A stretch of DNA of 64,000 nucleotides, taken from Kineococcus mangrovi. Lineage in GTDB: Bacteria > Actinomycetota > Actinomycetes > Actinomycetales > Kineococcaceae. The stretch spans positions 153,953 to 217,952 of the forward strand of contig NZ_JBGGTQ010000009.1 of the NCBI RefSeq assembly GCF_041320705.1. The letters are read 5' to 3'. Position 1 is the first letter of the stretch. The number at the start of each line of letters is the position of its first letter. The notes below the pieces were generated by a model, which saw only the letters and a program-made list of their open reading frames with translations, did not search any database and was not told the DNA's origin. Below are positions 1-8,581 of this stretch, in pieces. A program made the position numbers and the translations under genes.

Positions 1-2
1 TG

Positions 3-527
3 GAGGCGCAGATGTCGCTGCCGCTGCTGATGATGCTGCTGCTCGTCGTGGCGCTGTTCGGGCAGTCGATCCTCGTCATCACCCTCGTCATCGCCGTCGC
101 GCAGTGGCCCGAGGTGGCACGCCTGACCCGCTCCCTGGTGCTCGTGGAACGGGAGAAGCCGTACGTCGCGGCCGCCCGCACCCTGGGGTTGCGGCGGGTG
201 GGGATCCTCGTGCGCCACGTGGTCCCGAACGTCCTGCCGCAGACCCTGCTCGTCGTCCTGCTGCTGCTGGCGCAGGCCGTGCTGCTGGAGAGCGCGCTGA
301 GCTTCCTCGGCGCGGGCCCGCAACGCCCCTTCGCCACCTGGGGCCGCATCGTCTCCGACGGGCAGGACTACATCGGCACCGCCTGGTGGCTCGTCACCGC
401 CCCCGGCGTGGCCATCGTGCTGCTCGTCGTCGGGGTGAACCTGCTGGGGGACGCGCTGCGCGACGGGGCGGCGACGTCCTGGCGCCGCCGCGTCCGTGGA
501 CTGCTGGACCGAGGGAGGACCGCGTGA
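3..527 (+). CDS. Peptide-type ABC importer permease (5' end outside window)
   Basis: C-terminal 174 residues of an inner-membrane permease of the dipeptide/oligopeptide/nickel (DppC-like) family; the reading frame is open to the window edge, so the true start lies upstream. The visible part has about three hydrophobic segments and the cytoplasmic EAA-type loop (AARTLGLRR...RHVVPN) that docks onto the ATPases. The following ATPase starts with GTG inside its stop codon (GTGA), so the genes are translationally coupled. A solute-binding protein and a DppB-like permease are expected upstream. The substrate cannot be read from sequence; the downstream sugar-acid-type enzymes suggest it need not be a peptide. 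Confidence 0.9.
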   Translation, partial: EAQMSLPLLMMLLLVVALFGQSILVITLVIAVAQWPEVARLTRSLVLVEREKPYVAAARTLGLRRVGILVRHVVPNVLPQTLLVVLLLLAQAVLLESALSFLGAGPQRPFATWGRIVSDGQDYIGTAWWLVTAPGVAIVLLVVGVNLLGDALRDGAATSWRRRVRGLLDRGRTA

Positions 528-1423
528 AGACGCTCGACCGCACCGGACCGCAGGTGCGCGACGCCGCCCGCGAGCGGCAGGGCCCCGACGCCCCGCCGCT
601 GCTGGAGGTGCGCGACCTGCAGGTCGAACTCATGACCGCCCGCGGGATCGTCCGCGCCGTCGACGGGGTCTCGTTCTCCGTCGACCGCGGTGAGACGGTG
701 ACGCTCATCGGGGAGTCGGGGTCGGGCAAGTCGACGACCGCGATGGGGGTCCTGGGGCTGCTGCCCGACGACCTCGCCGTCCTGTCCGGGGCGGTCGTGC
801 TCGACGGCGTCGACGTGCTGCGCGAACCCCGCGCGATGGCCGCCGCCCGCGGCCGCACCGTGGCGCTCGTCCCGCAGGACCCCATGACGGCGCTCAGCCC
901 GGTGCACAGCATCGGCAGCCAGTTGTGCGAGGCCGTCCGGCACGCCGGCGCCGCGAGCGGGGCGACGGCCGTGAAGGCCCGCGCCGAACGCCTGCTGGAG
1001 CAGGTCCACATCCCCGACCCGCCGGCGCAGCTGCGCAAGTTCCCGCACCAGTTGTCCGGCGGGATGCTGCAACGCGTGCTCATCGCGATGGCACTGGCGA
1101 GCGAACCGCAGCTCATCGTCGCCGACGAGCCCACCTCGGCCCTCGACGTCACCGTCCAGGCCGGTGTCCTGGACCTGCTGCTGGAACTGCAGGAGCAGCG
1201 GGGCGTGGCGCTGCTCGTCATCACCCACGACCTGGGGGTCGCCCGGCTCGTGTCCGACCGCCTGCACGTCATGCGCGGCGGGGTGTTCGTGGAGTCCGGT
1301 GAGGTGGAGGCCGTCGTCGGGAACCCGCGCGAGGAGTACACGCGCGAGCTGCTCGCCGCCGTCCCCGCGCTGGGGGTCTGGGACGAGGACCCGGGGTTCA
1401 CCCCGGCAGGAGGACGCTCGTGA
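524..1423 (+). CDS. ABC transporter ATP-binding protein, DppD-like
   Basis: Cytoplasmic ATPase (299 aa) of the peptide-type importer. Walker A GESGSGKST at about 63-71, Q-loop VPQDP at 116-120, signature LSGGMLQR at 177-184, Walker B LIVADEP at 197-203, switch His 235. The C-terminal YTRELL...VP stretch matches the OppD/DppD C-terminal extension. I chose the GTG at 524: it overlaps the permease stop by 4 bp and follows a GGGAGGA ribosome site; the longer open frame upstream only shadows the permease. It should pair with the next gene as a heterodimer. Confidence 0.95.
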   Translation: MKTLDRTGPQVRDAARERQGPDAPPLLEVRDLQVELMTARGIVRAVDGVSFSVDRGETVTLIGESGSGKSTTAMGVLGLLPDDLAVLSGAVVLDGVDVLREPRAMAAARGRTVALVPQDPMTALSPVHSIGSQLCEAVRHAGAASGATAVKARAERLLEQVHIPDPPAQLRKFPHQLSGGMLQRVLIAMALASEPQLIVADEPTSALDVTVQAGVLDLLLELQEQRGVALLVITHDLGVARLVSDRLHVMRGGVFVESGEVEAVVGNPREEYTRELLAAVPALGVWDEDPGFTPAGGRS

Positions 1424-2265
1424 ACGGCACCGGCACACCCGTCCTGGAGGTCGAGGGCCTCGTCGTCGAGTACGGCGCGGGGGCCGGGGCGTTCCGCGCC
1501 GTCGACGGCGTCTCGTTCCGCGTCCCGCGCGGGTCGACCGTCGCCGTCGTGGGGGAGTCCGGCTGCGGGAAGTCCACGGTCGCCAAGGCCGTCATGCGGC
1601 TGCTCGAACCCACGGCGGGCCGGGTCCTGCTCGACGGGACCGACATCACCCACCTGCCCGACCGCCGGTTGCGTCCGTTGCGCCACCGCTGGCAGATGGT
1701 GTTCCAGGACCCCTACGGCTCCCTCGACCCGCACCTGACGGCCGCGGAGATCGTCGGTGAGGCGCTGCGGCAGCGGGGAACCCCGAAGGACCGCCGGGAC
1801 GCCCGCGTCCGGGAGCTGTTCGACCGGGTGGGTCTGCCGGCCAGCGGCCTGGACCGCCGGCCCGCGGAGTTCTCCGGCGGTCAGCGCCAGCGCATCGGCA
1901 TCGCCCGCGCCCTGGCGTCGGAACCCGAGCTGCTCCTGTGCGACGAGGCCACGAGCGCGCTCGACGTCTCCGTGCAGGCGCAGGTGCTCGACCTGCTGCG
2001 CGAGGTGCAGCGCGACAGCGGCATCAGCTGCCTGTTCATCTCCCACAACCTCGGTGTCGTGCAGGGCATCAGCGACGAGGTGGTCGTCATGCGCCGGGGC
2101 CGGGTCGTCGAGACCGGGCCCACCACCCGGGTCCTCACGAGCCCGGCGGAGGACTACACGCGCCGGTTGCGCCGCGCCGCGCTCGACCCGGCCGCCATGG
2201 TCGGCCGCAAACCCCGCCACGTCGTCCGCGGCGTGCTCACCACCACCGGAGGGACCGCCGCATGA
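1420..2265 (+). CDS. ABC transporter ATP-binding protein, DppF-like
   Basis: Second ATPase (281 aa) of the same importer. Walker A GESGCGKST at 45-53, Q-loop VFQDP at 94-98, signature FSGGQRQR at 151-158, Walker B LLLCDEA at 171-177, switch His near 209. The Walker B continues as EATSALD rather than the commoner EPTSALD; the catalytic Glu is present, so it should be active. It starts with GTG overlapping the stop of the first ATPase, and its own stop overlaps the ATG of the aldo/keto reductase. Transport and catabolic genes are thus one coupled unit. Confidence 0.95.
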   Translation: MNGTGTPVLEVEGLVVEYGAGAGAFRAVDGVSFRVPRGSTVAVVGESGCGKSTVAKAVMRLLEPTAGRVLLDGTDITHLPDRRLRPLRHRWQMVFQDPYGSLDPHLTAAEIVGEALRQRGTPKDRRDARVRELFDRVGLPASGLDRRPAEFSGGQRQRIGIARALASEPELLLCDEATSALDVSVQAQVLDLLREVQRDSGISCLFISHNLGVVQGISDEVVVMRRGRVVETGPTTRVLTSPAEDYTRRLRRAALDPAAMVGRKPRHVVRGVLTTTGGTAA

Positions 2266-3224
2266 CCACCACGGGGAACGGGGGCGCGCGCCCCGTGCTC
2301 GGCACCATGACGTTCGCCGACACCGTCGACGAGGGTGCGGCGAAGGAGATGCTCGACGTGGCCCTCACCCACGGGGTGAGCGCGATCGACACCGCCAACG
2401 CCTACGCCGGCGGAGCGACCGAGGAACTCCTGGGGACCCTGCTCGCCGGCCGGCGCGACGAGGTCGAACTCGCCTCCAAGGTCGGGATGCCGCACCCGGA
2501 CGCCGGGCAGGACGCCCCGCTCTCGCCCGCCGCCGTCCGGCGCTGCGTCGAGGCGAGCCTGCGCCGGTTGCGCACCGACCGGCTCGACCTGCTCTACCTG
2601 CACCAGCCCGACCGCTCCACCCCCGTCGAGGACACGCTGACGGCGGTCGCGGAACTCGTCGCCGAGGGCAAGGTGCGTCGCCTCGGCGTCTCGAACTACG
2701 CCGCCTGGCAGATCGCCGACGTCGAGACGGCCGCCGACCGCGTCGGTGCCCCCCGGCCGGTCGTGGCTCAGCAGCTCTACAACCTGCTGGCCCGCCGCAT
2801 CGAGGAGGAGTACGTCGAGTTCGCCGCCGTCCACCAGCTCGCGACGATGGTCTACAACCCCCTCGGCGGCGGGTTGCTGACGGGCCGGCACCGCTTCGCC
2901 GAACGCCCCTCGGAGGGGCGGTTCGGGTCGTCCCGGCTCGCGGGGACGTACACGCAGCGGTACTGGGACGAGCAGTTGTTCGACGGCGTCGAGCGGTTGC
3001 GCGTCGTGGCCGAGGGGGCGGGGCTGCCGATGGCCGAGCTCGCGCTGCGCTGGACGGCCCACCGCGACGTCGTGGACCAGTTGCTGCTCGGGGGGTCGCG
3101 CGCCGAGCAGCTGCGGCAGAACCTGCGGGCGCTGGCCGAGGGCCCGCTGCCCGCCGACGTCCTCGCGGCCTGCGACGAGGTGGGGACCGCGTTGCGCGGA
3201 CCGGCCCCGGCCTACAACCGTTGA
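2262..3224 (+). CDS. Aldo/keto reductase
   Basis: 320-aa (beta/alpha)8 NADPH-dependent carbonyl reductase. The tetrad is visible as Asp43, Tyr48, Lys73 and His114 (IDTANAY, ASK, LHQPD), and the C-terminal GGSRAEQLRQN matches the cofactor 2'-phosphate site. The ATG overlaps the preceding ATPase stop by 4 bp. In this operon it may reduce the aldehyde released by the downstream HpaI-type aldolase, or oxidise/reduce a sugar (inference). It is a different subfamily from the second aldo/keto reductase at 43187-44155. Confidence 0.92.
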   Translation: MTTTGNGGARPVLGTMTFADTVDEGAAKEMLDVALTHGVSAIDTANAYAGGATEELLGTLLAGRRDEVELASKVGMPHPDAGQDAPLSPAAVRRCVEASLRRLRTDRLDLLYLHQPDRSTPVEDTLTAVAELVAEGKVRRLGVSNYAAWQIADVETAADRVGAPRPVVAQQLYNLLARRIEEEYVEFAAVHQLATMVYNPLGGGLLTGRHRFAERPSEGRFGSSRLAGTYTQRYWDEQLFDGVERLRVVAEGAGLPMAELALRWTAHRDVVDQLLLGGSRAEQLRQNLRALAEGPLPADVLAACDEVGTALRGPAPAYNR

Positions 3225-3259
3225 CCCCCCGACCCACGACCACCCGAGGAGCCCCACCC

Positions 3260-4042
3260 GTGCAGGCAGCAGATCGACCAGACCCCGCCGACTTCGCCCG
3301 GCGCGTGCGCGCCCGCGACCTCGTCGTCGGGTACTGGATCACCCTCGACGCCCCGTTCGCGACCGAGCGCGTCGCGCGACTGGGTTACGACTACGTCGCG
3401 GTCGACGCCCAGCACGGCCTGCTCGGGCACAGCGGCGTCCTGCACGGGATGCTCGCCGTCGACTGCGGCGGGTCGGCCGGGGTCGTGCGCGTCGCGGCGA
3501 ACGACCCGACCGCCATCGGCCACGCCCTCGACGCCGGTGCGCGGGCCGTCGTCGTGCCCCTGGTGAACACCGCGGCCGAGGCCGCCGCGGCGGTCCGGTC
3601 CGCGAAGTACCCCCCGCACGGCGTCCGTTCCTACGGACCCATGCGGTCGGGGTTGCGCGTGGGTCCCGTCCCCGTGCAGGCCGACGAGCAGACGGCGGTG
3701 CTGGCGATGATCGAGACGTCCGACGGCCTGGCGAACGTCGAGGAGATCGCCGCGACCCCCGGCCTCGACGGGCTGTACGTCGGACCCTCGGACCTCTCGA
3801 TCGGTCTCGGCGGTGCGTTCCCCGGCGATCCCGCCGTGCAGGAGGAGTTCGACGCGGCCCTCGCGCGGGTCCTGGCCGCCACCGCCGCGGCGGGCATCGC
3901 GGCGGGCATCCACACCCCGCACGGGGACGTGGCCCGCCAGCGCATCGAGGCGGGGTGGACCTTCGTCACCGTCGCCTCCGACGTCGTGCACCTGGAGCAC
4001 GCCGCGCGGACGCACCTCTCGACCGCGAGGGGGCAGGCGTGA
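3260..4042 (+). CDS. HpcH/HpaI-family class II aldolase
   Basis: 260 aa, like 2-keto-3-deoxy sugar-acid or 4-hydroxy-2-oxo-acid aldolases that make pyruvate plus an aldehyde using a divalent metal. Recognisable elements are the catalytic His52 in VDAQHG, metal ligands Glu152 (MIETSDG) and Asp178 (VGPSDLS), and KYPPHGVRSYGP, which matches the family's RYPPxGxR motif. GTG start with GAGGAG upstream; its stop overlaps the next GTG. With the reductases and SDR around it, it probably performs the C-C cleavage step for an imported compound. Citrate-lyase beta-like function is less likely given the IET and GPSDLS signature. Confidence 0.88.
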   Translation: MQAADRPDPADFARRVRARDLVVGYWITLDAPFATERVARLGYDYVAVDAQHGLLGHSGVLHGMLAVDCGGSAGVVRVAANDPTAIGHALDAGARAVVVPLVNTAAEAAAAVRSAKYPPHGVRSYGPMRSGLRVGPVPVQADEQTAVLAMIETSDGLANVEEIAATPGLDGLYVGPSDLSIGLGGAFPGDPAVQEEFDAALARVLAATAAAGIAAGIHTPHGDVARQRIEAGWTFVTVASDVVHLEHAARTHLSTARGQA

Positions 4043-5235
4043 GCGTCCGGGAGTTCCTGTTGCCCGTCGTCGAGGACCCGTCGGTGACCACGCTCACCGG
4101 TGAGGGGGGTGTCGTCTCCGGGTTCCTGCCCGCCCCGACCGTGCAGTGCCACGCGGCGAACCTGTCCGTGCTCCCCGGCGGGGACCTGGCCTGCGTCTGG
4201 TTCGGCGGGACGCAGGAGGGCGTGGCGGACATCGACGTGTGGATGTCCGTCCTCGCCCCGTCCGCCGTCGAGTGGGCCGAACCGGTCCGGTTGTCCTCGG
4301 ACCCGGAGCGCTCGGAGCAGAACCCGGTCCTGTGGACCACGCCGGCGGGTGAGGTGTGGTTGCTGCACACCGCGCAGAGCGCCGGGAACCAGGACACCGC
4401 CGAGGTGCGCCGCCGCGTGTCCACGGACGGTGGTCGGACGTTCGGGCCGACGCGGACGTTCGTCCCCGCGTCCGCGGCGGGTGGGGTGTTCGTGCGGCAA
4501 CCACCCGTCGTGACCCCGGCCGGGCGCTGGCTGCTGCCGGTGTTCCGCTGCCCCGTCGCGCCGGGGGCCCGCTGGCGCGGGGACGAGGACGACAGCGTCG
4601 TGCTCGCCTCCGACGACGAGGGCCGCACCTGGCGCGAGGTCGTCGTCCCCGCCAGCACGGGGATGGTCCACATGAACGTGCTGGTCCGTCCCGACTCCTC
4701 GCTCGTGGCGTTCTACCGCAGCCGCTGGGCCGACGCGGTCCACCGGTCCGTCTCCACCGACGGTGGTGCGAGCTGGTCGGCGCCGGAACCCACCCCGCTG
4801 CCGAACAACAACTCCTCCGTCCAGGTGTCCGGCGACCCGGCCGGTGGCCTCGTCGTCGCCTTCAACCGCATCCGCGCCACCGAGGACACCCCGCGCCGGG
4901 AATCCCTCTACGACGAGATCGGGGACGAGGGGATCGTCGACCAGGTCGTGTCCCCGGTCGCGACGGCGGACGGGCCCCGCGCGGTGTGGGGAACCCCGCG
5001 GGCGCCCATGACGCTGGCCCGCTCGAGCGACGGCGGTCTCACCTGGGACCGCTCCCTGGACCTGGAAGGCGGGGACGGGAACTGCCTGACGAACGACTCC
5101 CGGGCCGGGGCGAACCACGAACTGTCCTACCCGAGCGTCCTCGTCGTCGGTGACACCGTCCACGTCGCCTACACCTGGCACCGCCGGGCGATCCGGTACG
5201 CGCGACTGCCGCTGGCCCTGCTGGCGGCGGGGTGA
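4039..5235 (+). CDS. Sialidase-fold (Asp-box) protein, probable intracellular glycosidase or lyase
   Basis: 398 aa with four Asp-box motifs (SxDxGxTW type) at about 128-135, 191-198, 239-246 and 329-336, the mark of six-bladed sialidase/BNR propellers. There is no signal peptide or membrane anchor, so it should act in the cytoplasm on an imported substrate. Relatives are annotated exo-alpha-sialidase, but many members next to aldolases have unproven activity. It is coupled by GTGA overlaps to the aldolase before it and the SDR after it. The substrate is not assignable; no sialic-acid lyase (NanA) or ManNAc genes are present, which weakens a true sialic-acid role. Confidence 0.8.
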   Translation: MSVREFLLPVVEDPSVTTLTGEGGVVSGFLPAPTVQCHAANLSVLPGGDLACVWFGGTQEGVADIDVWMSVLAPSAVEWAEPVRLSSDPERSEQNPVLWTTPAGEVWLLHTAQSAGNQDTAEVRRRVSTDGGRTFGPTRTFVPASAAGGVFVRQPPVVTPAGRWLLPVFRCPVAPGARWRGDEDDSVVLASDDEGRTWREVVVPASTGMVHMNVLVRPDSSLVAFYRSRWADAVHRSVSTDGGASWSAPEPTPLPNNNSSVQVSGDPAGGLVVAFNRIRATEDTPRRESLYDEIGDEGIVDQVVSPVATADGPRAVWGTPRAPMTLARSSDGGLTWDRSLDLEGGDGNCLTNDSRAGANHELSYPSVLVVGDTVHVAYTWHRRAIRYARLPLALLAAG

Positions 5236-5903
5236 GCCCCCTCGCCGTCGTCACCGGCTGCAGCTCGGGCATCGGACGAGCCGTCACCGAGCACCTGCTC
5301 GGGCGGGGTTTCCGGGTGCGGGGGTTGTCCCGCACCGCACCCGACCTCGCCGGGGTCGACTGGGTGGCGGCCGACCTCGCCGACGCCGAGCAGGTCGTGG
5401 CGGGCGTCGCGGACCTCGGCAGCGTCGACGCGGTCGTGCACTGCGCGGGGTTCCAGCGCACGAACCCCCTGGGGTCGTTGCGCGCCGGGGACCTGCGGGC
5501 CATGTTCGACGTCCACGTCGCCGCGGCCGCCCTGCTCGTCGACGCCCTCGCCGACCGGGTCGCCGACGGCGGGCGCGTCGTCCTGCTCGGCAGCCGGACG
5601 ATGGTCGGGGTCGCGGGCAAGTCCCAGTACGCCGCGACGAAGGCCGCGCTGACGGGGCTGTCCCGCAGCTGGGCCCAGGAACTCGCCCCCCGCCGGATCA
5701 CGGTGAACGTGGTGGCCCCCGGCCCCACCGAGACGGCCATGACGCACGACCCCGGCCGCGCGAGCACGCCCGTGCGGGTCCCACCGCTGGGTGCCCTCGT
5801 CGACCCCGCCGACGTCGCCGAGCTCGTGGGGTTCCTGCTCGGGCCGGCGGGCAGGTCGGTGACGGGGCAGGCGGTCGTCGTGTGCGGGGGCGCGTCCCTG
5901 TGA
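5232..5903 (+). CDS. Short-chain dehydrogenase/reductase (SDR)
   Basis: 223-aa classical SDR. The Rossmann motif TGCSSGIG lies at 8-15, and the active site is Ser121, Tyr133, Lys137 (YAATK). It ends with the usual AELVGFLL...TGQAVVVCGG segment. GTG start overlaps the sialidase-fold stop by 4 bp, and it is the last gene of the operon. The partner strand gene (TetR) converges 18 bp later. It likely oxidises a hydroxyl or hemiacetal of the imported substrate; the cofactor and substrate cannot be read with confidence. Confidence 0.92.
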   Translation: MSPLAVVTGCSSGIGRAVTEHLLGRGFRVRGLSRTAPDLAGVDWVAADLADAEQVVAGVADLGSVDAVVHCAGFQRTNPLGSLRAGDLRAMFDVHVAAAALLVDALADRVADGGRVVLLGSRTMVGVAGKSQYAATKAALTGLSRSWAQELAPRRITVNVVAPGPTETAMTHDPGRASTPVRVPPLGALVDPADVAELVGFLLGPAGRSVTGQAVVVCGGASL

Positions 5904-5921
5904 ACCGCGTCCGTCGCCTCC

Positions 5922-6542
5922 TCAGCCGCCGGTGACGTCGCGCAGGGCCCGGCAGGTGCCGCGGTAGGTGGCCACGAGGTCGGCGTCCTCGCCCCGCTCG
6001 CGGCGAGCGGCCCAGTCGTCCAGGGCGGCGCGCAGCCCGGCGCCCAGGACCTCGGCCAGGACGCGGGTGCGCAGGTCGACCGTCGCCGCCCCGGTCGCGG
6101 CCGCCACGCGGGCGAAGAAGGCGGCGGTCTGCTCGGCGTCCAGGCGCAGGAGCGCCCCGCGCAGGCCGGCGTCCTCGATGACGAGGCACCGCACCCGCAG
6201 CATCCGCTCGATCGCGCCCGCTGCCGCCGACAGCGTCGTCAGGACGTCCGCGATGCAGTCCTCGAGGTCGCTCAGGGACGCCGGGGAGCCGACGCGCTCT
6301 TCCAGCCGCTCGGTCAGCGCGGCGTCGAAGGCCCGGTTGGCGCCGAGGGCCGCGTCCTCCTTCGTCGCGAAGTACCGGAAGAAGGTGCGCGGCGAGACGC
6401 CCGCGGCGGCGGCGATGTCGTCGACCGTCGTCCGTTCGGACCCGTGGCGCGCGAACAGGTCGAGGGCGACCTGCTCGATCTCGGCCCGCGTGGCGAGGCG
6501 GCGGCGCTCGCGCAGGTCCGGGTGGGGCGTCGGGGTCGTCAC
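5922..6542 (-). CDS. TetR-family transcriptional repressor
   Basis: 206 aa if started at the GTG at 6542, which gives a normal TetR N-terminus (VTTPTPHPDLRERRR). A longer frame reaches an ATG at 6605 but would run through both palindromes of the divergent promoter, so I reject it. The helix-turn-helix lies near residues 15-60 (TVDDIAAAAGVSPRTFFRYF). The variable C-terminal half binds the inducer, unknown here. It is divergent from the exporter at 6624 and very probably represses it through the two palindromes between the genes. Confidence 0.92.
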   Translation of the reverse strand: MTTPTPHPDLRERRRLATRAEIEQVALDLFARHGSERTTVDDIAAAAGVSPRTFFRYFATKEDAALGANRAFDAALTERLEERVGSPASLSDLEDCIADVLTTLSAAAGAIERMLRVRCLVIEDAGLRGALLRLDAEQTAAFFARVAAATGAATVDLRTRVLAEVLGAGLRAALDDWAARRERGEDADLVATYRGTCRALRDVTGG

Positions 6543-6569
6543 GGCAAGGAGGATAGCGAGTGTCGAGTT

Positions 6570-6605
6570 GGCAGTGACTGCCATTAAGGTGGTGACTGTC
6601 ACCAC
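6570..6605. promoter_or_regulatory. Two adjacent palindromic operators, TetR/MFS intergenic region
   Basis: GGCAGTGACTGCC at 6570-6582 (six-base arms around one base) and GTGGTGACTGTCACCAC at 6589-6605 (perfect eight-base arms around one base) sit between the divergent tetR and exporter genes. Both share the core GTGACTG, and their centres are 21 bp apart, two DNA turns. The second site ends 18 bp before the exporter ATG, so a bound dimer would block its promoter or leader. Confidence 0.75.
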
Positions 6606-6623
6606 ACCGAGGAGCCCTCACCC

Positions 6624-8129
6624 ATGTCCACGAACGAGGACGCGACCCTGCCGCCGGTCGAGTCCGCACCACCCGCACCACCCGCAGCCGCCGCGGAGCG
6701 CGACCGCCTCGCCCCCGGTGACGCCACCGTCATCGGGCTCCTGCTCGTCTCCGCCTTCGTCGTCATCCTCAACGAGACGATCATGGGGGTGGCCCTGCCG
6801 CGCCTCATGGCCGACCTGGGGATCACCGCCGCCACCGGTCAGTGGCTGACGACCGGGTTCATGCTCACCATGGCCGTCGTCATCCCCGCCACCGGTTTCG
6901 TCATGGAGCGGTTCCGGTTGCGTCAGGTGTTCGTCGCCGCCATGGGGTTGTTCAGCCTCGGCACCGCCATCGCCGCCGTCGCGCCCGGGTTCGGCGTCCT
7001 GCTCCTCGGGCGCATCGTCCAGGCCGGCGGCACCGCCGTCATGATGCCGCTGCTCATGACGACCGCCCTGACGCTGGTCCCGGCGGCCAGCCGCGGCCGG
7101 ACCATGGGGCTGATCTCCGTCGTCATCTCCGTCGCCCCCGCCATCGGCCCGACGATCTCTGGGGTCATCCTGAACTCCCTGTCGTGGCGGTGGATGTTCA
7201 TCATCGTCCTGCCCATCGCGCTGATCGCGCTCGGTGCGGGGGCCTGGAAGGTCCGCGACGTGACCACCCCGCGCCCGGCACGGCTGGACGTCCTCTCGCT
7301 CGCCCTGTCCGCCGTCGGTTTCGGCGGGCTGATCTACGGGTTGTCGAGCATCGGGGAGTCGGCGACCGGGGACGCGCCCGTCGCGCCGTGGGTCCCCGTC
7401 CTCGTCGGTGTCGCGGCCCTGGTGACGTTCGTCGTCCGCCAGCTCCGCCTGGCCCGGACGGGCCGACCGCTCATGGACCTGCGGGTGTTCGCGAACCGCT
7501 CGTTCACCGTCTCGACGGTCGTGCTCGTCACGAGCTTCATGGGCCTGTTCGGCACCCTCATCGTGCTGCCGATCTTCCTGCAGACCGTGCTGCAGCTCGG
7601 GGCGCTCGAGACGGGTCTGCTGCTGCTGCCCGGCGGGGCGGTCATGGGGATCCTCTCGCCCGTCGTGGGCCGGTTGTTCGACCGCTACGGTCCCCGGCCG
7701 CTCGTGGTCCCGGGCGCGGTGCTCGTCAGCGGGGCCCTGTGGCTGCTGACGACGCTGCACCCGGGAACGCCCGCGGGGGTGGTCGTCGTCGTGCACACGG
7801 TGCTCAGCACCGGGCTGGCGTTCATGTTCACCCCCCTGTTCACCTCGGCGCTGGGGTCCCTGCGCGCCGAGCTGTACCCGCACGGGTCGGCCACCGTCGG
7901 GACGGTGCAGCAGCTCGCCGGCGCGGCCGGGACGGCGCTGTTCGTCACCGTCCTGTCGACCCGCTCGGCCGACAGCCTCGCCGCCGGCGCCGACCAGCTG
8001 CACGCCGTCGCCGACGGCGTGCAGGGCGCGTTCGTCTGGGGCGGGGTCATCTCGCTCGTGGCGCTGGGGGTATCGCTGCTCGTGCGGCGCCCGCCCGTCG
8101 TCCCCGGCCCGCGGACGCCCGCGCACTGA
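6624..8129 (+). CDS. MFS multidrug exporter, DHA2 (EmrB/QacA-like) family
   Basis: 501-aa membrane protein with about 14 hydrophobic segments, the DHA2 topology. The family motif near TM1 (NETIMGVALPRLMADL, about residues 50-66) and LLLGRIVQAGGTAVMMPLL match EmrB-type drug/H+ antiporters. ATG start with GAGGA at 6609-6613. The divergent TetR gene and its operators make this a classic drug-inducible efflux unit. The exported compound is unknown. A strong hairpin follows the stop. Confidence 0.93.
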   Translation: MSTNEDATLPPVESAPPAPPAAAAERDRLAPGDATVIGLLLVSAFVVILNETIMGVALPRLMADLGITAATGQWLTTGFMLTMAVVIPATGFVMERFRLRQVFVAAMGLFSLGTAIAAVAPGFGVLLLGRIVQAGGTAVMMPLLMTTALTLVPAASRGRTMGLISVVISVAPAIGPTISGVILNSLSWRWMFIIVLPIALIALGAGAWKVRDVTTPRPARLDVLSLALSAVGFGGLIYGLSSIGESATGDAPVAPWVPVLVGVAALVTFVVRQLRLARTGRPLMDLRVFANRSFTVSTVVLVTSFMGLFGTLIVLPIFLQTVLQLGALETGLLLLPGGAVMGILSPVVGRLFDRYGPRPLVVPGAVLVSGALWLLTTLHPGTPAGVVVVVHTVLSTGLAFMFTPLFTSALGSLRAELYPHGSATVGTVQQLAGAAGTALFVTVLSTRSADSLAAGADQLHAVADGVQGAFVWGGVISLVALGVSLLVRRPPVVPGPRTPAH

Positions 8130-8141
8130 CGGGCCCCGGCA

Positions 8142-8175
8142 CGACGGCCGGTCCCCGCGCGGGGACCGGCCGTCG
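8142..8175 (+). terminator. Hairpin terminator after the MFS exporter
   Basis: Perfect inverted repeat with 15-bp arms and a GCGC loop, starting 12 bp after the exporter stop. There is no T-tract, as is usual in high-GC actinobacteria. It separates the exporter from the small gene at 8221. Confidence 0.8.
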
Positions 8176-8220
8176 CGCCGTCCGGGTGCGTGCGCGGAAC
8201 GCCCGCCCGAGGATCGGTCC

Positions 8221-8532
8221 GTGACCGAACCCCTCCTGACCCCGGACGGTCGGTACCTCGTCGTCCGCGGACGGCTGTGGCGACGCTCGGACCCGGGTCT
8301 GCCGCAGGACCGGCGGCAGGAACTCGTCGAGGAGCTGATGGCCGCCCGGCGCGCCAAGCGGGACGCCGGCGACGACGCGGGGCGCGAGGCGGCGCGGGCG
8401 CGGGTCGACGCGGCCAAGCACGCGCTGGGGGAGCGGGGACCGGTCTGGTGGGACGACGGCGCCCCGGACCTGACCCGGCACCTGGCCCGGACGACGGAGT
8501 ACGCGGACTGGTTCGCGCGGCAGCCGGGGTGA
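8221..8532 (+). CDS. Conserved small hypothetical protein
   Basis: 103 aa, GTG start, no membrane segment. The N-terminus has a beta-like stretch (LLTPDGRYLVVRGRLWRRSDP). It is followed by a charged, helical middle (about 35-75, Arg/Ala/Glu rich) and an aromatic C-terminal patch (VWWDDGAPDLTRHL). I have seen similar small proteins in actinobacteria but cannot name a function. Codon use is like its neighbours, with third positions almost all G/C, supporting it as a real gene. It stands alone between a terminator and the convergent dehydrogenase. Confidence 0.75.
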   Translation: MTEPLLTPDGRYLVVRGRLWRRSDPGLPQDRRQELVEELMAARRAKRDAGDDAGREAARARVDAAKHALGERGPVWWDDGAPDLTRHLARTTEYADWFARQPG

Positions 8533-8581
8533 GCCCGCGCGGCCGCAGCGCCCGGGGGGCCCCGCCCGCGGACGCCCGGCC

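Noticed and set aside
4039..5235. Assignment as a true secreted sialidase (NanH)
   Set aside because: No signal peptide, no sialic-acid lyase or transporter genes nearby; only the Asp-box propeller fold is supported.
6542..6605. Longer TetR start at ATG 6605
   Set aside because: It would place both palindromic operators inside the coding region and add an unlikely hydrophobic N-terminus.
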